From: Pseudomonas izuensis
GTDB taxonomy: Bacteria; Pseudomonadota; Gammaproteobacteria; Pseudomonadales; Pseudomonadaceae
Direction of reading: 5' to 3'
Length of the DNA stretch: 64,000 nucleotides
NCBI RefSeq assembly: GCF_009861505.1
Contig: NZ_WTFT01000008.1
Location: forward strand, 274,347 to 338,346
Numbering within the stretch: position 1 is the first letter of the stretch; each line of letters starts with the position of its first letter. The notes beneath the pieces were generated by a model that was not told the origin of the DNA, did no database searches, and saw only the letters and a program-made list of their open reading frames with translations. This document shows, piece by piece, positions 38,953-47,736 of the stretch. The position numbers were made by a program, and so were the translations under genes.

Positions 38953-39732
38953 ATGCTGATGGTGATTTCACCCGCCAAGACCCTCGATTACGAAACACCG
39001 CCGGCGACGCAGCGCTTTACCCAACCGCAGTACCTCGACCATTCCCAGGAGTTGATCCTGCAATTGCGCGACCTGACGCCCGCGCAGATCAGCGAGTTGA
39101 TGCACGTCTCCGACAAGATCGGTGGGCTCAACGCTGCGCGTTTCGGCAGCTGGACCCCGGCATTCACCCCGGAAAATGCCAAACAGGCGTTACTGGCGTT
39201 CAAGGGCGACGTGTACACCGGGCTGAACGCGCAAACCTTCAGCGAAGCCGATTTCGATTATGCCCAGCAACACTTGCGTATGCTCTCCGGCCTCTACGGC
39301 CTGCTGCGCCCGCTGGACCTGATGCAACCCTACCGCCTGGAAATGGGCACCAAACTGGCCAACGCCCGGGGCAAGGACTTGTATGCGTTCTGGGGCTCGC
39401 GCATCAGTGAGTGGCTGAACGAAGCCCTGGCCGACCAGGGCGATGACGTGCTGCTGAACCTGGCCTCCAACGAGTACTTTTCGGCGGTCAAGCGCAATGC
39501 CTTGAACGCACGCATCATCAATACCGAGTTCAAGGACCTGAAGAACGGTCAGTACAAGATCATCAGCTTCTACGCGAAAAAGGCGCGGGGCATGATGAGT
39601 CGCTTCGTCATCGAGCAACGCATCAACGATCCGGCAGCCCTCAAACAGTTCGACGTCCAGGGTTATCGCTACAGCGCCGAGCAGTCTAAACCGGACAATC
39701 TGGTGTTCCTGCGCGATCACGCTCCCGAGTGA
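38953..39732 (+). CDS. yaaA: Peroxide stress protein YaaA (DUF328)
   Basis: In E. coli YaaA lowers free intracellular iron under peroxide stress. It has 259 residues, the family length, with [78 protein letters not shown] and [25 protein letters not shown] precedes the ATG. It stands alone and ends in a GC-rich stem. Confidence 0.95.
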   Translation: MLMVISPAKTLDYETPPATQRFTQPQYLDHSQELILQLRDLTPAQISELMHVSDKIGGLNAARFGSWTPAFTPENAKQALLAFKGDVYTGLNAQTFSEADFDYAQQHLRMLSGLYGLLRPLDLMQPYRLEMGTKLANARGKDLYAFWGSRISEWLNEALADQGDDVLLNLASNEYFSAVKRNALNARIINTEFKDLKNGQYKIISFYAKKARGMMSRFVIEQRINDPAALKQFDVQGYRYSAEQSKPDNLVFLRDHAPE

Positions 39733-39739
39733 TTCGACC

Positions 39740-39777
39740 GGTCGGCGCACAGCATCAAAAACTGCCCTGCGCCGACC
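39740..39777 (+). terminator. GC-rich stem after yaaA
   Basis: Nine-base perfect stem GGTCGGCGC (39740-39748) / GCGCCGACC (39769-39777), no clear T-run after it. Possible terminator. Confidence 0.45.
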
Positions 39778-40043
39778 ATTGATTGACGCCACTTTTCCCG
39801 CCTACTTCGCCATTTTTATGGCGTCAAAATTATACCAGCCTGATTTTTAACTTTAGTTTCACTCGACTTCGATCTTTTTTTTCAGTAGTGGCACTGAAAA
39901 TTTTTATCGGTAGTGGCACAAAACTATCCCCTTCGATAATTCGCCTATATATAAAGGGCGAAACGGCAAGTGCTATCAATATGAGAGCAGTGCCATCTTT
40001 TTCAATATTTCAAGAAATTTCAGAAATCATGCTGGGCGGATCG

Positions 40044-40070
40044 GAACTATGTCCGAATGCACCGCTCATA
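40044..40070 (+). promoter_or_regulatory. AlgU (sigma-22)-type promoter candidate for algD
   Basis: GAACTA (40044-40049), 16 bases, TCATA (40066-40070), close to the AlgU/RpoE consensus GAACTT-N16/17-TCtga. It would give a leader of about 470 bases, comparable to the roughly 370 bases of the P. aeruginosa algD leader. Read by eye. Confidence 0.45.
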
Positions 40071-40206
40071 CCACCCGTAACGATTCTTACGAGGCTTGTA
40101 GGAGATAACTTACGCAGAGCAGAGATCCATGTAGCGAAGTTGTCACATCAACTTTCGCAGACTAATCCCTGATTTGGGCAACACAGAAACGGACAGGAGA
40201 TAACCG

Positions 40207-40248
40207 ATGATGACTATCCCCTACAGGGCCAAGGCAGCGCCCCTATAA
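40207..40248 (+). CDS. Candidate 13-codon leader ORF in the algD leader
   Basis: ATG ATG ACT ... TAA encodes MMTIPYRAKAAPL. GGACAGGAGA (40191-40200) gives a well-placed ribosome binding site. It lies within the predicted algD transcript. It could be a regulatory leader peptide or chance; no homologue is known to me. Confidence 0.25.
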   Translation: MMTIPYRAKAAPL

Positions 40249-40462
40249 CGTGCTCATCCGAGCACCCGACCGCTTGATTCAACGGGCCTCTGGCCTGGGA
40301 TCGAGCGCGCAGGACCATTGCACGAATATCTTCTGACATGAGGATTGGCTGCATTACAGGGCAAGTCATAACAATAAGTCCCGGTTACGCACACCTTGAG
40401 TGCACTTATTTAGACACTCGTAACTTATATGCCAGAACACGGCATCGTTGCGCCTGTAACAC

Positions 40463-40476
40463 GCACTTGCGAGTGC
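40463..40476 (+). promoter_or_regulatory. Small hairpin and repeat in the algD leader
   Basis: GCACT-TGCG-AGTGC stem about 68 bases above algD, overlapping the second of two GAGTGCACT direct repeats. May matter for message structure or as a protein site. Confidence 0.3.
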
Positions 40477-40543
40477 ACTATCACCGCTGAACACCATTAA
40501 CTCCGGCCATTTAATGGCTTGATAAACACAGAGGTAATTTGCG

Positions 40544-41860
40544 ATGCGCATCAGCATATTTGGTTTGGGTTACGTTGGCGCTGTCTGTGCCGGTTGCCTG
40601 TCTGCACGGGGCCATGACGTCGTTGGCGTCGATGTTGCAAAAGACAAGATCGATATGATCAATGCCGGTAAATCGCCAATCGTTGAACCGGGCCTGGGTG
40701 AACTTCTGGCCCAAGGTATTCAAACTGGCCGCCTGCGCGGTACCACCAACTTCGCCGAGGCGATTCGCGACACCGATCTGTCGATGATCTGCGTGGGTAC
40801 GCCGAGCAAGAAGAACGGCGACCTGGAACTGAACTACATCGAAGCCGTGTGCCGCGAAATCGGTTTTGTCCTGCGCGACAAATCCACCCGTCACACCATC
40901 GTGGTGCGCAGCACCGTGTTGCCGGGCACTGTCGCCAACGTCGTCATCCCGATTCTCGAAGACTGCTCCGGCAAGAAAGCCGGCGTTGATTTCGGCGTTG
41001 CAGTGAACCCTGAATTCCTGCGCGAAAGTACCGCCATTGCCGACTACGACCAGCCGCCGATGACCGTGATCGGCGAGTTCGACAAGGCCTCGGGCGACGT
41101 TCTGCAATCGCTGTACGAAGAACTCGACGCACCGATCATCCGCAAGGACATCGCCGTCGCCGAGATGATCAAGTACACCTGCAACGTGTGGCACGCCACC
41201 AAGGTGACCTTCGCCAACGAGATCGGCAACATCGCCAAGGCGGTCGGCGTCGACGGTCGTGAAGTGATGGACGTGGTCTGCCAGGACAAGACCCTGAACC
41301 TGTCCCAGTACTACATGCGCCCGGGCTTCGCCTTCGGCGGTTCCTGCCTGCCCAAGGACGTGCGTGCCCTGACCTACCGCGCCAGTTCCCTGGACGTGGA
41401 AGCGCCGCTGCTCAACTCGCTGATGCGCAGTAACGAGTCCCAGGTGCAAAACGCCTTCGACATCGTTTCCAGCCACGACAAACGCAAAGTCGCCCTGCTG
41501 GGCCTGAGCTTCAAGGCCGGCACCGATGACCTGCGCGAAAGCCCGCTGGTTGACCTGGCAGAAATGCTGATCGGCAAGGGTTTCGACCTTCGCATCTACG
41601 ACAGCAACGTCGAATACGCCCGTGTTCACGGCGCGAACAAGGACTACATCGAGTCGAAGATTCCCCACGTCTCCTCCTTGCTCAACGCTGACTTCGACGA
41701 CGTGATCAACAACGCCGACGTGATCATCCTCGGTAACCGTGACGAGAAATTCCGCTCACTGGTCAAGGACGTTCCTCACGGCAAGCAAGTGATCGACCTG
41801 GTGGGCTTCATGTCCAAGGCCACCAGCGTGACCGGTCGCACCGAAGGCATCTGCTGGTAA
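40544..41860 (+). CDS. algD: GDP-mannose 6-dehydrogenase AlgD
   Basis: Committed step of alginate synthesis: GDP-mannose plus 2 NAD+ to GDP-mannuronate. It has 438 residues (P. aeruginosa 436). N-terminal NAD site MRISIFGLGYVGAVCAGCLSARGHDVVGVDV, catalytic C268 in FGGSCLPKDVRAL, central helix KYTCNVWHATKVTFANEIGNI, C-terminal GDP-sugar domain with GLSFKAGTDDLRESPLVDLAE. GAGGTAATTTGCG precedes the ATG. First gene of the alginate operon; a three-unit REP cluster separates it from alg8. Confidence 0.98.
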   Translation: MRISIFGLGYVGAVCAGCLSARGHDVVGVDVAKDKIDMINAGKSPIVEPGLGELLAQGIQTGRLRGTTNFAEAIRDTDLSMICVGTPSKKNGDLELNYIEAVCREIGFVLRDKSTRHTIVVRSTVLPGTVANVVIPILEDCSGKKAGVDFGVAVNPEFLRESTAIADYDQPPMTVIGEFDKASGDVLQSLYEELDAPIIRKDIAVAEMIKYTCNVWHATKVTFANEIGNIAKAVGVDGREVMDVVCQDKTLNLSQYYMRPGFAFGGSCLPKDVRALTYRASSLDVEAPLLNSLMRSNESQVQNAFDIVSSHDKRKVALLGLSFKAGTDDLRESPLVDLAEMLIGKGFDLRIYDSNVEYARVHGANKDYIESKIPHVSSLLNADFDDVINNADVIILGNRDEKFRSLVKDVPHGKQVIDLVGFMSKATSVTGRTEGICW

Positions 41861-41886
41861 CCGGCAGGTTGTAAGCGCTTCGCGCT

Positions 41887-41992
41887 GATCGCCAGCAAGC
41901 CGGCTCCTACAGATCACCGCAACCCTGTAGGAGCTGGCTCGCCAGCGAAGGCGTACCTGAGATCGCCATCGCCGGCAAGCCGGCTCCTACAG
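41887..41992. repeat. Triple REP cluster between algD and alg8
   Basis: Three units: gccagcaagccggctcctac (41890-41910), ctgtaggagctggctcgcca (41935-41954) and gccggcaagccggctcctac (41971-41990). The only triple cluster here, placed within the alginate operon. Confidence 0.9.
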
Positions 41993-42030
41993 GGGGCGCG
42001 AGACTTGCAACTGACTTTAGGATTCCGATT

Positions 42031-43512
42031 ATGCACAGGCTAAAGCACGGCCTACTCCAGGCCGCCGGTTGGCTGTTTTTTCTAAGTTTATTGATGGGCA
42101 TCGCCATTGCGCTGCCTGTGTCCACATTCGACTCTGAGTCGAAGGACTTCATTTTCCTGATCGGTATCGTCGGTATCTGGCGCTATTCGATGGGTGCCAC
42201 GCATTTTCTGCGCGGCATGCTGTTTCTGTACGTGGTCTACCCGCACCTGCGGCGCAAAGTGCGCAAGCTGGGCAAGGCGGCGGACCCGTCCCACGTATTC
42301 CTGATGGTCACCAGTTTCCGTATTGACGCCCTGACCACCGCGCAGGTCTACAGCTCGGTGATTCGCGAGGCCATTGACTGCGAACTGCCGACCACCGTGG
42401 TCTGCTCCATCGTGGAAATGTCCGATGAGCTGCTGGTCAAGAGCCTGTGGAAGCGTATGAACCCACCGGCACGGGTCAAGCTCGACTTCGTGCGCATTCC
42501 CGGTACTGGCAAGCGCGATGGCCTGGCCTACGGTTTCCGCGCGATCTCCCGCCACCTGCCGGATGACCGTGCCGTGGTGGCCGTGATCGACGGCGACACC
42601 GTGCTCGGCGAAGGCGTGGTGCGCAAGACCGTGCCGTGGTTCCAACTGTTCGGCAATGTCGGTGGCCTGACCACCAACGAGTTCTGCGAAGTGCGTGGCG
42701 GCTACATCATGAGCGAATGGCACAAGCTGCGTTTCGCCCAGCGTCACATCAACATGTGCTCGATGGCCCTGTCCAAGCGCGTGCTGACCATGACCGGGCG
42801 GATGTCGGTGTTCCGCGCCACCGTGGTCACCAACCCGGAATTCATCGCCGACGTGGAAAGCGACTCGCTGCAACACTGGCGCCTGGGCCGTTTCAAGTTC
42901 CTCACCGGCGACGACAAGTCCAGCTGGTTCAGCCTGATGCGCCTGGGCTACGACACCTTCTACGTGCCTGACGCTGCGATCAACACCGTCGAACATCCGC
43001 CGGAAAAGAGCTTCATCAAGGCCAGTCGCAAGCTGATGTTCCGCTGGTACGGCAACAACCTGCGGCAGAATTCCCGGGCCCTGGGCCTGGGGATGAAACG
43101 TCTCGGCCTGTTCACCTCGGTGGTGCTGTTCGATCAGCGCGTGTCGATGTGGACCTCCCTGCTGGGTCTGACCGTGGCGCTGATCGCCAGCTTCAAGTAC
43201 GGCACCGCGTTCATCCTGGTGTACCTGCTGTGGATCGGCATCACCCGCCTGATTCTGACCCTGTTGCTGTCTTGCTCCGGTCACCGGATCGGCCCGGCTT
43301 ACCCGGCGATTCTCTATTACAACCAGATCGTCGGCGCACTGGTGAAGATCTACGTGTTCTTCCGCCTCGATCAACAGTCCTGGACTCGCCAACCCACTTC
43401 TCTGTCCCGTGACCTCGCCAGCTTTCAACGTTGGTTCAACACCTGGTCGTCTCGGACCATGACCTTCTCCGCCGGCAGCATTTTCGTCGCCGCGCTGCTG
43501 CTGATGGTCTGA
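42031..43512 (+). CDS. alg8: Mannuronan synthase Alg8 (GT2)
   Basis: Inner-membrane glycosyltransferase that polymerises mannuronate from GDP-mannuronate. It has 493 residues. Helices at about 12-32 and 40-75, a cytosolic GT-A domain with VIDGDT (D187-x-D189) and DDKSSW (acceptor-side acidic residues), [12 protein letters not shown], and C-terminal helices about 370-440. Works with Alg44, whose gene follows after 35 bases. AGGATTCCGATT precedes the ATG. Confidence 0.97.
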   Translation: MHRLKHGLLQAAGWLFFLSLLMGIAIALPVSTFDSESKDFIFLIGIVGIWRYSMGATHFLRGMLFLYVVYPHLRRKVRKLGKAADPSHVFLMVTSFRIDALTTAQVYSSVIREAIDCELPTTVVCSIVEMSDELLVKSLWKRMNPPARVKLDFVRIPGTGKRDGLAYGFRAISRHLPDDRAVVAVIDGDTVLGEGVVRKTVPWFQLFGNVGGLTTNEFCEVRGGYIMSEWHKLRFAQRHINMCSMALSKRVLTMTGRMSVFRATVVTNPEFIADVESDSLQHWRLGRFKFLTGDDKSSWFSLMRLGYDTFYVPDAAINTVEHPPEKSFIKASRKLMFRWYGNNLRQNSRALGLGMKRLGLFTSVVLFDQRVSMWTSLLGLTVALIASFKYGTAFILVYLLWIGITRLILTLLLSCSGHRIGPAYPAILYYNQIVGALVKIYVFFRLDQQSWTRQPTSLSRDLASFQRWFNTWSSRTMTFSAGSIFVAALLLMV

Positions 43513-43547
43513 CCCACCTTTCTTGAATTAACCCGGAAATCGCCCTT

Positions 43548-44717
43548 ATGAATACCGCCGTCAACGCCAACGTAGTCCATGAATCCGAAGCCCAGCGCCA
43601 ACACGCCCGGGTCAAAATCCCGGCCAAGCTGCGTTTCTTCGGACCCGACCGTACACCGGTCGAAGCGCGAGTGATCGACCTGTCCGCCGGTGGCCTGGCG
43701 TTCAACGCCGGTCAGTTGCCGCTGAAGATGGGTGACGTGTACAAGGCCCGCCTGCAATTCGTCATCGACAACCTCGGCCTGGCCATGGATGTGGAACTGC
43801 AGGTGCGTTCCTACGATCGCGATACCGGTCGTACCGGCTGCCAGTTCCAGAACCTGGAACCACGAGATATCTCGACCCTGCGGCACCTGATCACCTCGCA
43901 CCTGGCCGGCGACATCGTCAGCATCGGCGAAGTGCTGGCGACCCTGCAGCGCGACAACTTCACCAAGGCGCGCAAGATGAAGGACGGCGGCCATGGCATG
44001 ACCGCGTTCGGGCGCATGAAAGCCGTGACCTTCAGCCTGGGGGTTTTCGTCGTTGGCCTGGCCGCGTTCGGGTTCATTTTCAAGTCGGTGTACGGCATGT
44101 ACTTCGTCAGCCACGCCCAGGCCGGTCTGGTCAGCGTGCCGGGCGTGAACATCACCATGCCCCGCGACGGTACCGTGCAAAGCCTGGTGAAAGGCGACGG
44201 CGTGGCCGCCAAGGGCGCACCGCTGGCGACGTTCAGCACCAGCATGCTCGACGTGCTCAAGGGCCATCTGCAAGACGACCAACTGACACCCGCCAAGGTT
44301 GAAGAACTGTTTGGCAAGCAAATGACCGGGACCCTGACGTCGCCGTGCGATTGCACCGTGGCCCAGCAAATGGTTTCCGACGGCCAGTACGCCAGCAAGG
44401 GCGACGTGATCTTCCAACTGGTGCCACGCAACACCGAAGCCAATGTCGAAGCGCGCTTCTCCTACCGTCAGTTCGGCGACGTGCGGCCAGGCACCGCCGT
44501 GCGCTTCCAGATCGCCGGTGAAGACAAGACCCGCACCGGCAAGATCGTCAGCAGCACCAGCCTGAAAAGCGCCGACCTGTCGTCCGACATCCGCGTCCTG
44601 ATCCAGCCGGACGAAGCCCTGGACAGCACCCTCGCCGGCCGTCCGGTGGAAGTGAACAGCGACCGCGGCCCGAACCTGAACTGGCTGATCGACAAAGCCA
44701 TGGCGGCTGGTCTGTAA
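43548..44717 (+). CDS. alg44: Alginate co-polymerase Alg44 (PilZ)
   Basis: c-di-GMP receptor that activates Alg8. It has 389 residues. The N-terminal PilZ domain shows RQHAR (R17, R21) and DLSAGG (D44, S46), the c-di-GMP-binding residues, at the same positions as in P. aeruginosa. A single transmembrane helix lies at about 165-187 (FSLGVFVVGLAAFGFIFKSVYG), then a periplasmic HlyD-like domain (HAQAGLVSVPGVNITMPRDGTVQSLVKGDGVAAKG). Ends 15 bases before the algK GTG. Confidence 0.97.
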   Translation: MNTAVNANVVHESEAQRQHARVKIPAKLRFFGPDRTPVEARVIDLSAGGLAFNAGQLPLKMGDVYKARLQFVIDNLGLAMDVELQVRSYDRDTGRTGCQFQNLEPRDISTLRHLITSHLAGDIVSIGEVLATLQRDNFTKARKMKDGGHGMTAFGRMKAVTFSLGVFVVGLAAFGFIFKSVYGMYFVSHAQAGLVSVPGVNITMPRDGTVQSLVKGDGVAAKGAPLATFSTSMLDVLKGHLQDDQLTPAKVEELFGKQMTGTLTSPCDCTVAQQMVSDGQYASKGDVIFQLVPRNTEANVEARFSYRQFGDVRPGTAVRFQIAGEDKTRTGKIVSSTSLKSADLSSDIRVLIQPDEALDSTLAGRPVEVNSDRGPNLNWLIDKAMAAGL

Positions 44718-44732
44718 CCGGAGGACATGCCT

Positions 44733-46229
44733 GTGAAGACCCCTATCCTCAACACACCGCCGACCCTGTGGGAGCGAGCCTGCTCGCGATGGGTTCAGCG
44801 TGGTGTCTCTGATGTACCGAGTTGTTTGCATCGCGAGCAGGCTCACTCCTACATGGGAACAGTGTGTGCCTTGGCATTGGCGGTGAGCCTCGCCGGTTGC
44901 GCCGGCCTGCCTGACCAGCGCCTGGCCAACGAAGCCCTCAAACGTGGCGACACCGCCACCGCCGCCGCGAACTATCAGCAGCTGGCAGACCTGGGCTACA
45001 GCGAGGCCCAAGTTGGCTTGGCCGACCTTCAGGTCGACAGCCACGACCCCGCGCAAATGAAACAGGCCGAGGCGACTTACCGCGCCGCCGCCAGTGTTTC
45101 CCCGCGCGCCCAGGCGCGTCTCGGTCGTCTGCTGGTGGCCAAGCCCGGCGCCACCGAAGCCGAACATCACGAAGCCGAGGGCCTGCTGAAAAAAGCCGCA
45201 GCCGCTGGCGAAGGCAACACCCTGATCCCGTTGGCGATGCTGTACCTGCAATACCCGCACAGTTTCCCCAACGTCGATGCGCAAAAGCAGATCAGCCAAT
45301 GGCGTGCCGAAGGCAAGCCGGAAGCGGGCCTGGCCCAAGTGCTGCTGTATCGCACCCAGGGCACCTACGACCAGCATCTGGATGATGTGGAAAAAATCTG
45401 CAAAGCCGCAATCAACACCACCGACATTTGCTATGTCGAACTGGCCACGGTCTATCAGAAAAAAGCCCAGCCTGAGCAGCAGGCCGAGCTGATCAAACAG
45501 CTGCAGGCGGCGCACAGTCGCGGCACTGTTTCCGCTCAACGGGTGGACAGCGTGGCCCGCGTGCTCGCCGATCCGACCCTGGGCAAGACCGACGAAAAAA
45601 CCGCGCAGTCGCTGCTCGAACCGATCGCACCGGGCTACCCGGCGTCGTGGGTCACCCTCGCGCAGTTGCTCTACGACTTCCCTGAACTGGGCGATGTCGA
45701 TCAAATGATGAAGTACCTCGACAACGGCCGTGCCGCCGACCAGCCGCGCGCCGAACTGTTGCTGGGCAAGCTCTACTACGAAGGCAAAATGGTCCCGGCC
45801 GACGCCAAGGTCGCCGAAGAACATTTCCAGAAAGCCGTCGGCCGCGAAGTCGCCGCCGATTACTACCTCGGCCAGATCTATCGCCGTGGCTACCTGGGCA
45901 AGGTCTATCCGCAGAAGGCCCTCGACCACCTGCTGACCGCTGCACGAAACGGCCAGAACAGCGCCGACTTCGCCATCGCCCAACTGTTTTCCCAAGGCAA
46001 AGGCACCAAGCCTGACCCGCTGAGCGCGTATGTGTTCAGCCAGCTCGCCAAAGCCCAAAACACCCCGCAAGCCACCGAGCTTGCACAAACACTCGAAGCC
46101 CAACTGCCGCCTGCGCAGCTGGCCGAGGCCCAGCGCCTGTTGAAACAGGAACAGGCGACCCGTGGTGCGCTTAGCCAGAACACTCCGCAACTGCAGGCCC
46201 TGCAAGAAGACGGCGAGGAATCCCTATGA
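44733..46229 (+). CDS. algK: Alginate export lipoprotein AlgK with REP-interrupted signal region
   Basis: Outer-membrane lipoprotein scaffold with TPR/Sel1-like repeats that pairs with AlgE. It has 498 residues from GTG at 44733, the only start with a good RBS (CGGAGG, 8 bases). Residues 1-12 ([11 protein letters not shown]) look native. Residues about 13-42 ([30 protein letters not shown]) are translated from a REP doublet. A hydrophobic stretch [14 protein letters not shown] follows, with lipobox LAGC at Cys56. The mature part from [17 protein letters not shown] is normal. An ATG at 44853 could give a 458-residue form but lacks an RBS and a charged n-region. Confidence 0.93.
   Translation: MKTPILNTPPTLWERACSRWVQRGVSDVPSCLHREQAHSYMGTVCALALAVSLAGCAGLPDQRLANEALKRGDTATAAANYQQLADLGYSEAQVGLADLQVDSHDPAQMKQAEATYRAAASVSPRAQARLGRLLVAKPGATEAEHHEAEGLLKKAAAAGEGNTLIPLAMLYLQYPHSFPNVDAQKQISQWRAEGKPEAGLAQVLLYRTQGTYDQHLDDVEKICKAAINTTDICYVELATVYQKKAQPEQQAELIKQLQAAHSRGTVSAQRVDSVARVLADPTLGKTDEKTAQSLLEPIAPGYPASWVTLAQLLYDFPELGDVDQMMKYLDNGRAADQPRAELLLGKLYYEGKMVPADAKVAEEHFQKAVGREVAADYYLGQIYRRGYLGKVYPQKALDHLLTAARNGQNSADFAIAQLFSQGKGTKPDPLSAYVFSQLAKAQNTPQATELAQTLEAQLPPAQLAEAQRLLKQEQATRGALSQNTPQLQALQEDGEESL
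44766..44853. repeat. REP doublet inside algK
   Basis: Pair ctgtgggagcgagcctgctc / gagcaggctcactcctac within the algK signal-peptide coding region, read through in frame. It is the only REP in this window lying within a gene body. Confidence 0.93.
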
Positions 46230-47710
46230 AATTGAATCCATTCGTACAGGCTGGCATCGGCCTGACATTCGCGCTGATCTGGTCGTGCCCGACACTGGCC
46301 GCGATGACTGAAGAACCGAAGAACTTCGGCCTTGAAGTGAAAATCACCGGCCAGTCCGAAGACGACCGTGACCTCGGCACCCGCAGCGGCGGCGACGTCA
46401 ATGGCGTCGGCCTCGACCTGCGCCCGTGGGTCTACGGCGAGAGCGGCGCATGGAGTGCCTACGCCATGGGTCAGGCGGTGACGTCCACTGACATCATCGA
46501 GACCGACACCCTGCAACAGTCCGACGGCGCCGAGAATACCGACAACAGTGATCGCCAGACCAAGAAAAACTACCTGGCGATGCGTGAATTCTGGGTCGGC
46601 TACAGCGGCTTCACGCCCTACCCTGGCGAGATCCTGAAATTCGGTCGCCAGCGCCTGCGCAACGACGACGGCCAATGGCGCGACACCAACATCGAAGCGC
46701 TGAACTGGACCTTCGACACCACCCTGTTGCGCGCCAACGCCGGTGTCGCCGAACGCTTCAGCGAGTACCGCACCGACTTGAAAGAGCTGGCGCCAAAGGA
46801 CAAGGATCGCCTGCACGCCTACGCCGATGCGGCATATCAGTGGACACCGGGCAACTGGGTCGGCATTCGCGGTCACCACACCCATGACAACGGCAAGCTC
46901 GACTACCCGGAACCGGGCGTGCCGGCCGATTCGCTGGACAAGAAACAGAACGGCGACATCAGTTGGCTGGGCCTGACCGCTGACAGCGACGCCTACAACT
47001 GGCGCAACACCAACACGGTCAATTACTGGGGCAGCATCACCGGCATGCGCGGCGACACCGATACGGTCAACCCGCTGAACGCCGATGGCACGCCTCCGAC
47101 CGAAGCCAAGCGCGGTGAAGACCTCAACGGCTGGGCCACCGATGTCGGCGTGCGCTTGCGCCTCGATCCGCAATGGCAAGTCGGTGCGGCCTACGCCCGT
47201 GCCAGTGCCGATTACGAACAGAACGGCCTGGAAAGCAACCGCTCGAACTTCACCGGCACCCGCTCGCGGGTGCACCGTTTCGGCGAAGCCTTCCGCGGCG
47301 AAATGAACAACCTGCAAACCGCGACGCTGTTCGGTTCGTGGATGCTCAACGACGAATACGATGCCAGCCTGATCTACCACAAGTTCTGGCGTGTCGACGG
47401 CAACAAGCCGGTCGGCAGCAACGGCATCAACGCCGTCGAGAACAACACCGACGACGTCACCGGCGCCGTGCTGTCCAGCACTTCGCTGCCGCTGAACGAT
47501 GGTGAGAAAGACATGGGTCAGGAGATGGACCTGGTGGTCACCAAGTACTTCAAACAGGGCCTGTTGCCGGCGGCGTTGAGCCAGTCGATCGACGAGCCTT
47601 CAGCCCTGGTGCGGTTCCGTGGCGGCGTGTTCAAGCCTGGTGACGCCTATGGCAGTCAGGTCGATTCGTACATGCACCGCGCGTTCATCGACGTGATCTG
47701 GCGCTTCTGA
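46226..47710 (+). CDS. algE: Alginate outer-membrane porin AlgE
   Basis: Eighteen-stranded beta-barrel that exports alginate. It has 494 residues. Signal peptide about 1-26 ([27 protein letters not shown]). Alternating-strand sequence throughout, [42 protein letters not shown], and a C-terminal aromatic residue (DVIWRF), as for Bam substrates. It overlaps algK by four bases and its TGA overlaps an ATG of algG. Confidence 0.97.
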   Translation: MKLNPFVQAGIGLTFALIWSCPTLAAMTEEPKNFGLEVKITGQSEDDRDLGTRSGGDVNGVGLDLRPWVYGESGAWSAYAMGQAVTSTDIIETDTLQQSDGAENTDNSDRQTKKNYLAMREFWVGYSGFTPYPGEILKFGRQRLRNDDGQWRDTNIEALNWTFDTTLLRANAGVAERFSEYRTDLKELAPKDKDRLHAYADAAYQWTPGNWVGIRGHHTHDNGKLDYPEPGVPADSLDKKQNGDISWLGLTADSDAYNWRNTNTVNYWGSITGMRGDTDTVNPLNADGTPPTEAKRGEDLNGWATDVGVRLRLDPQWQVGAAYARASADYEQNGLESNRSNFTGTRSRVHRFGEAFRGEMNNLQTATLFGSWMLNDEYDASLIYHKFWRVDGNKPVGSNGINAVENNTDDVTGAVLSSTSLPLNDGEKDMGQEMDLVVTKYFKQGLLPAALSQSIDEPSALVRFRGGVFKPGDAYGSQVDSYMHRAFIDVIWRF

Positions 47711-47736
47711 TGCACATTGCGAAGGGAGTCTCCCAG

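Larger units (their letters stand above)
39733..40543. other. Regulatory region upstream of algD
   Basis: An 811-base gap, much AT-richer than its surroundings between about 39830 and 40030. It holds the yaaA hairpin, a CGCCAT-TTTT-ATGGCG stem (39808-39823), an ATTATACCAGCCT stretch resembling an AmrZ-type site, direct repeats GTAGTGGCAC (39885-39894, 39910-39919), an AlgU-type promoter candidate, a 13-codon ORF, and direct repeats GAGTGCACT (40398-40406, 40471-40479). Long regulated leaders are known at algD in P. aeruginosa. Confidence 0.6.

Noticed and set aside
40106..40130. TAACTT...TCCAT as an AlgU promoter for algD
   Set aside because: It resembles the P. aeruginosa algD promoter by eye, but the spacer is only 14 bases and the first -35 base is wrong.
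39783..40172. 129-codon plus-strand frame upstream of algD
   Set aside because: TTG start with no RBS, poor codon bias, and it spans the probable regulatory sites.
43425..46205. 926-codon open frame on the minus strand across alg44 and algK
   Set aside because: Exact antisense to genes with clear family matches; long antisense frames are expected from the high-GC third-position bias. No RBS or domain.
45905..47380. 491-codon minus-strand frame over algK/algE
   Set aside because: Antisense shadow of algE; no recognisable protein features.
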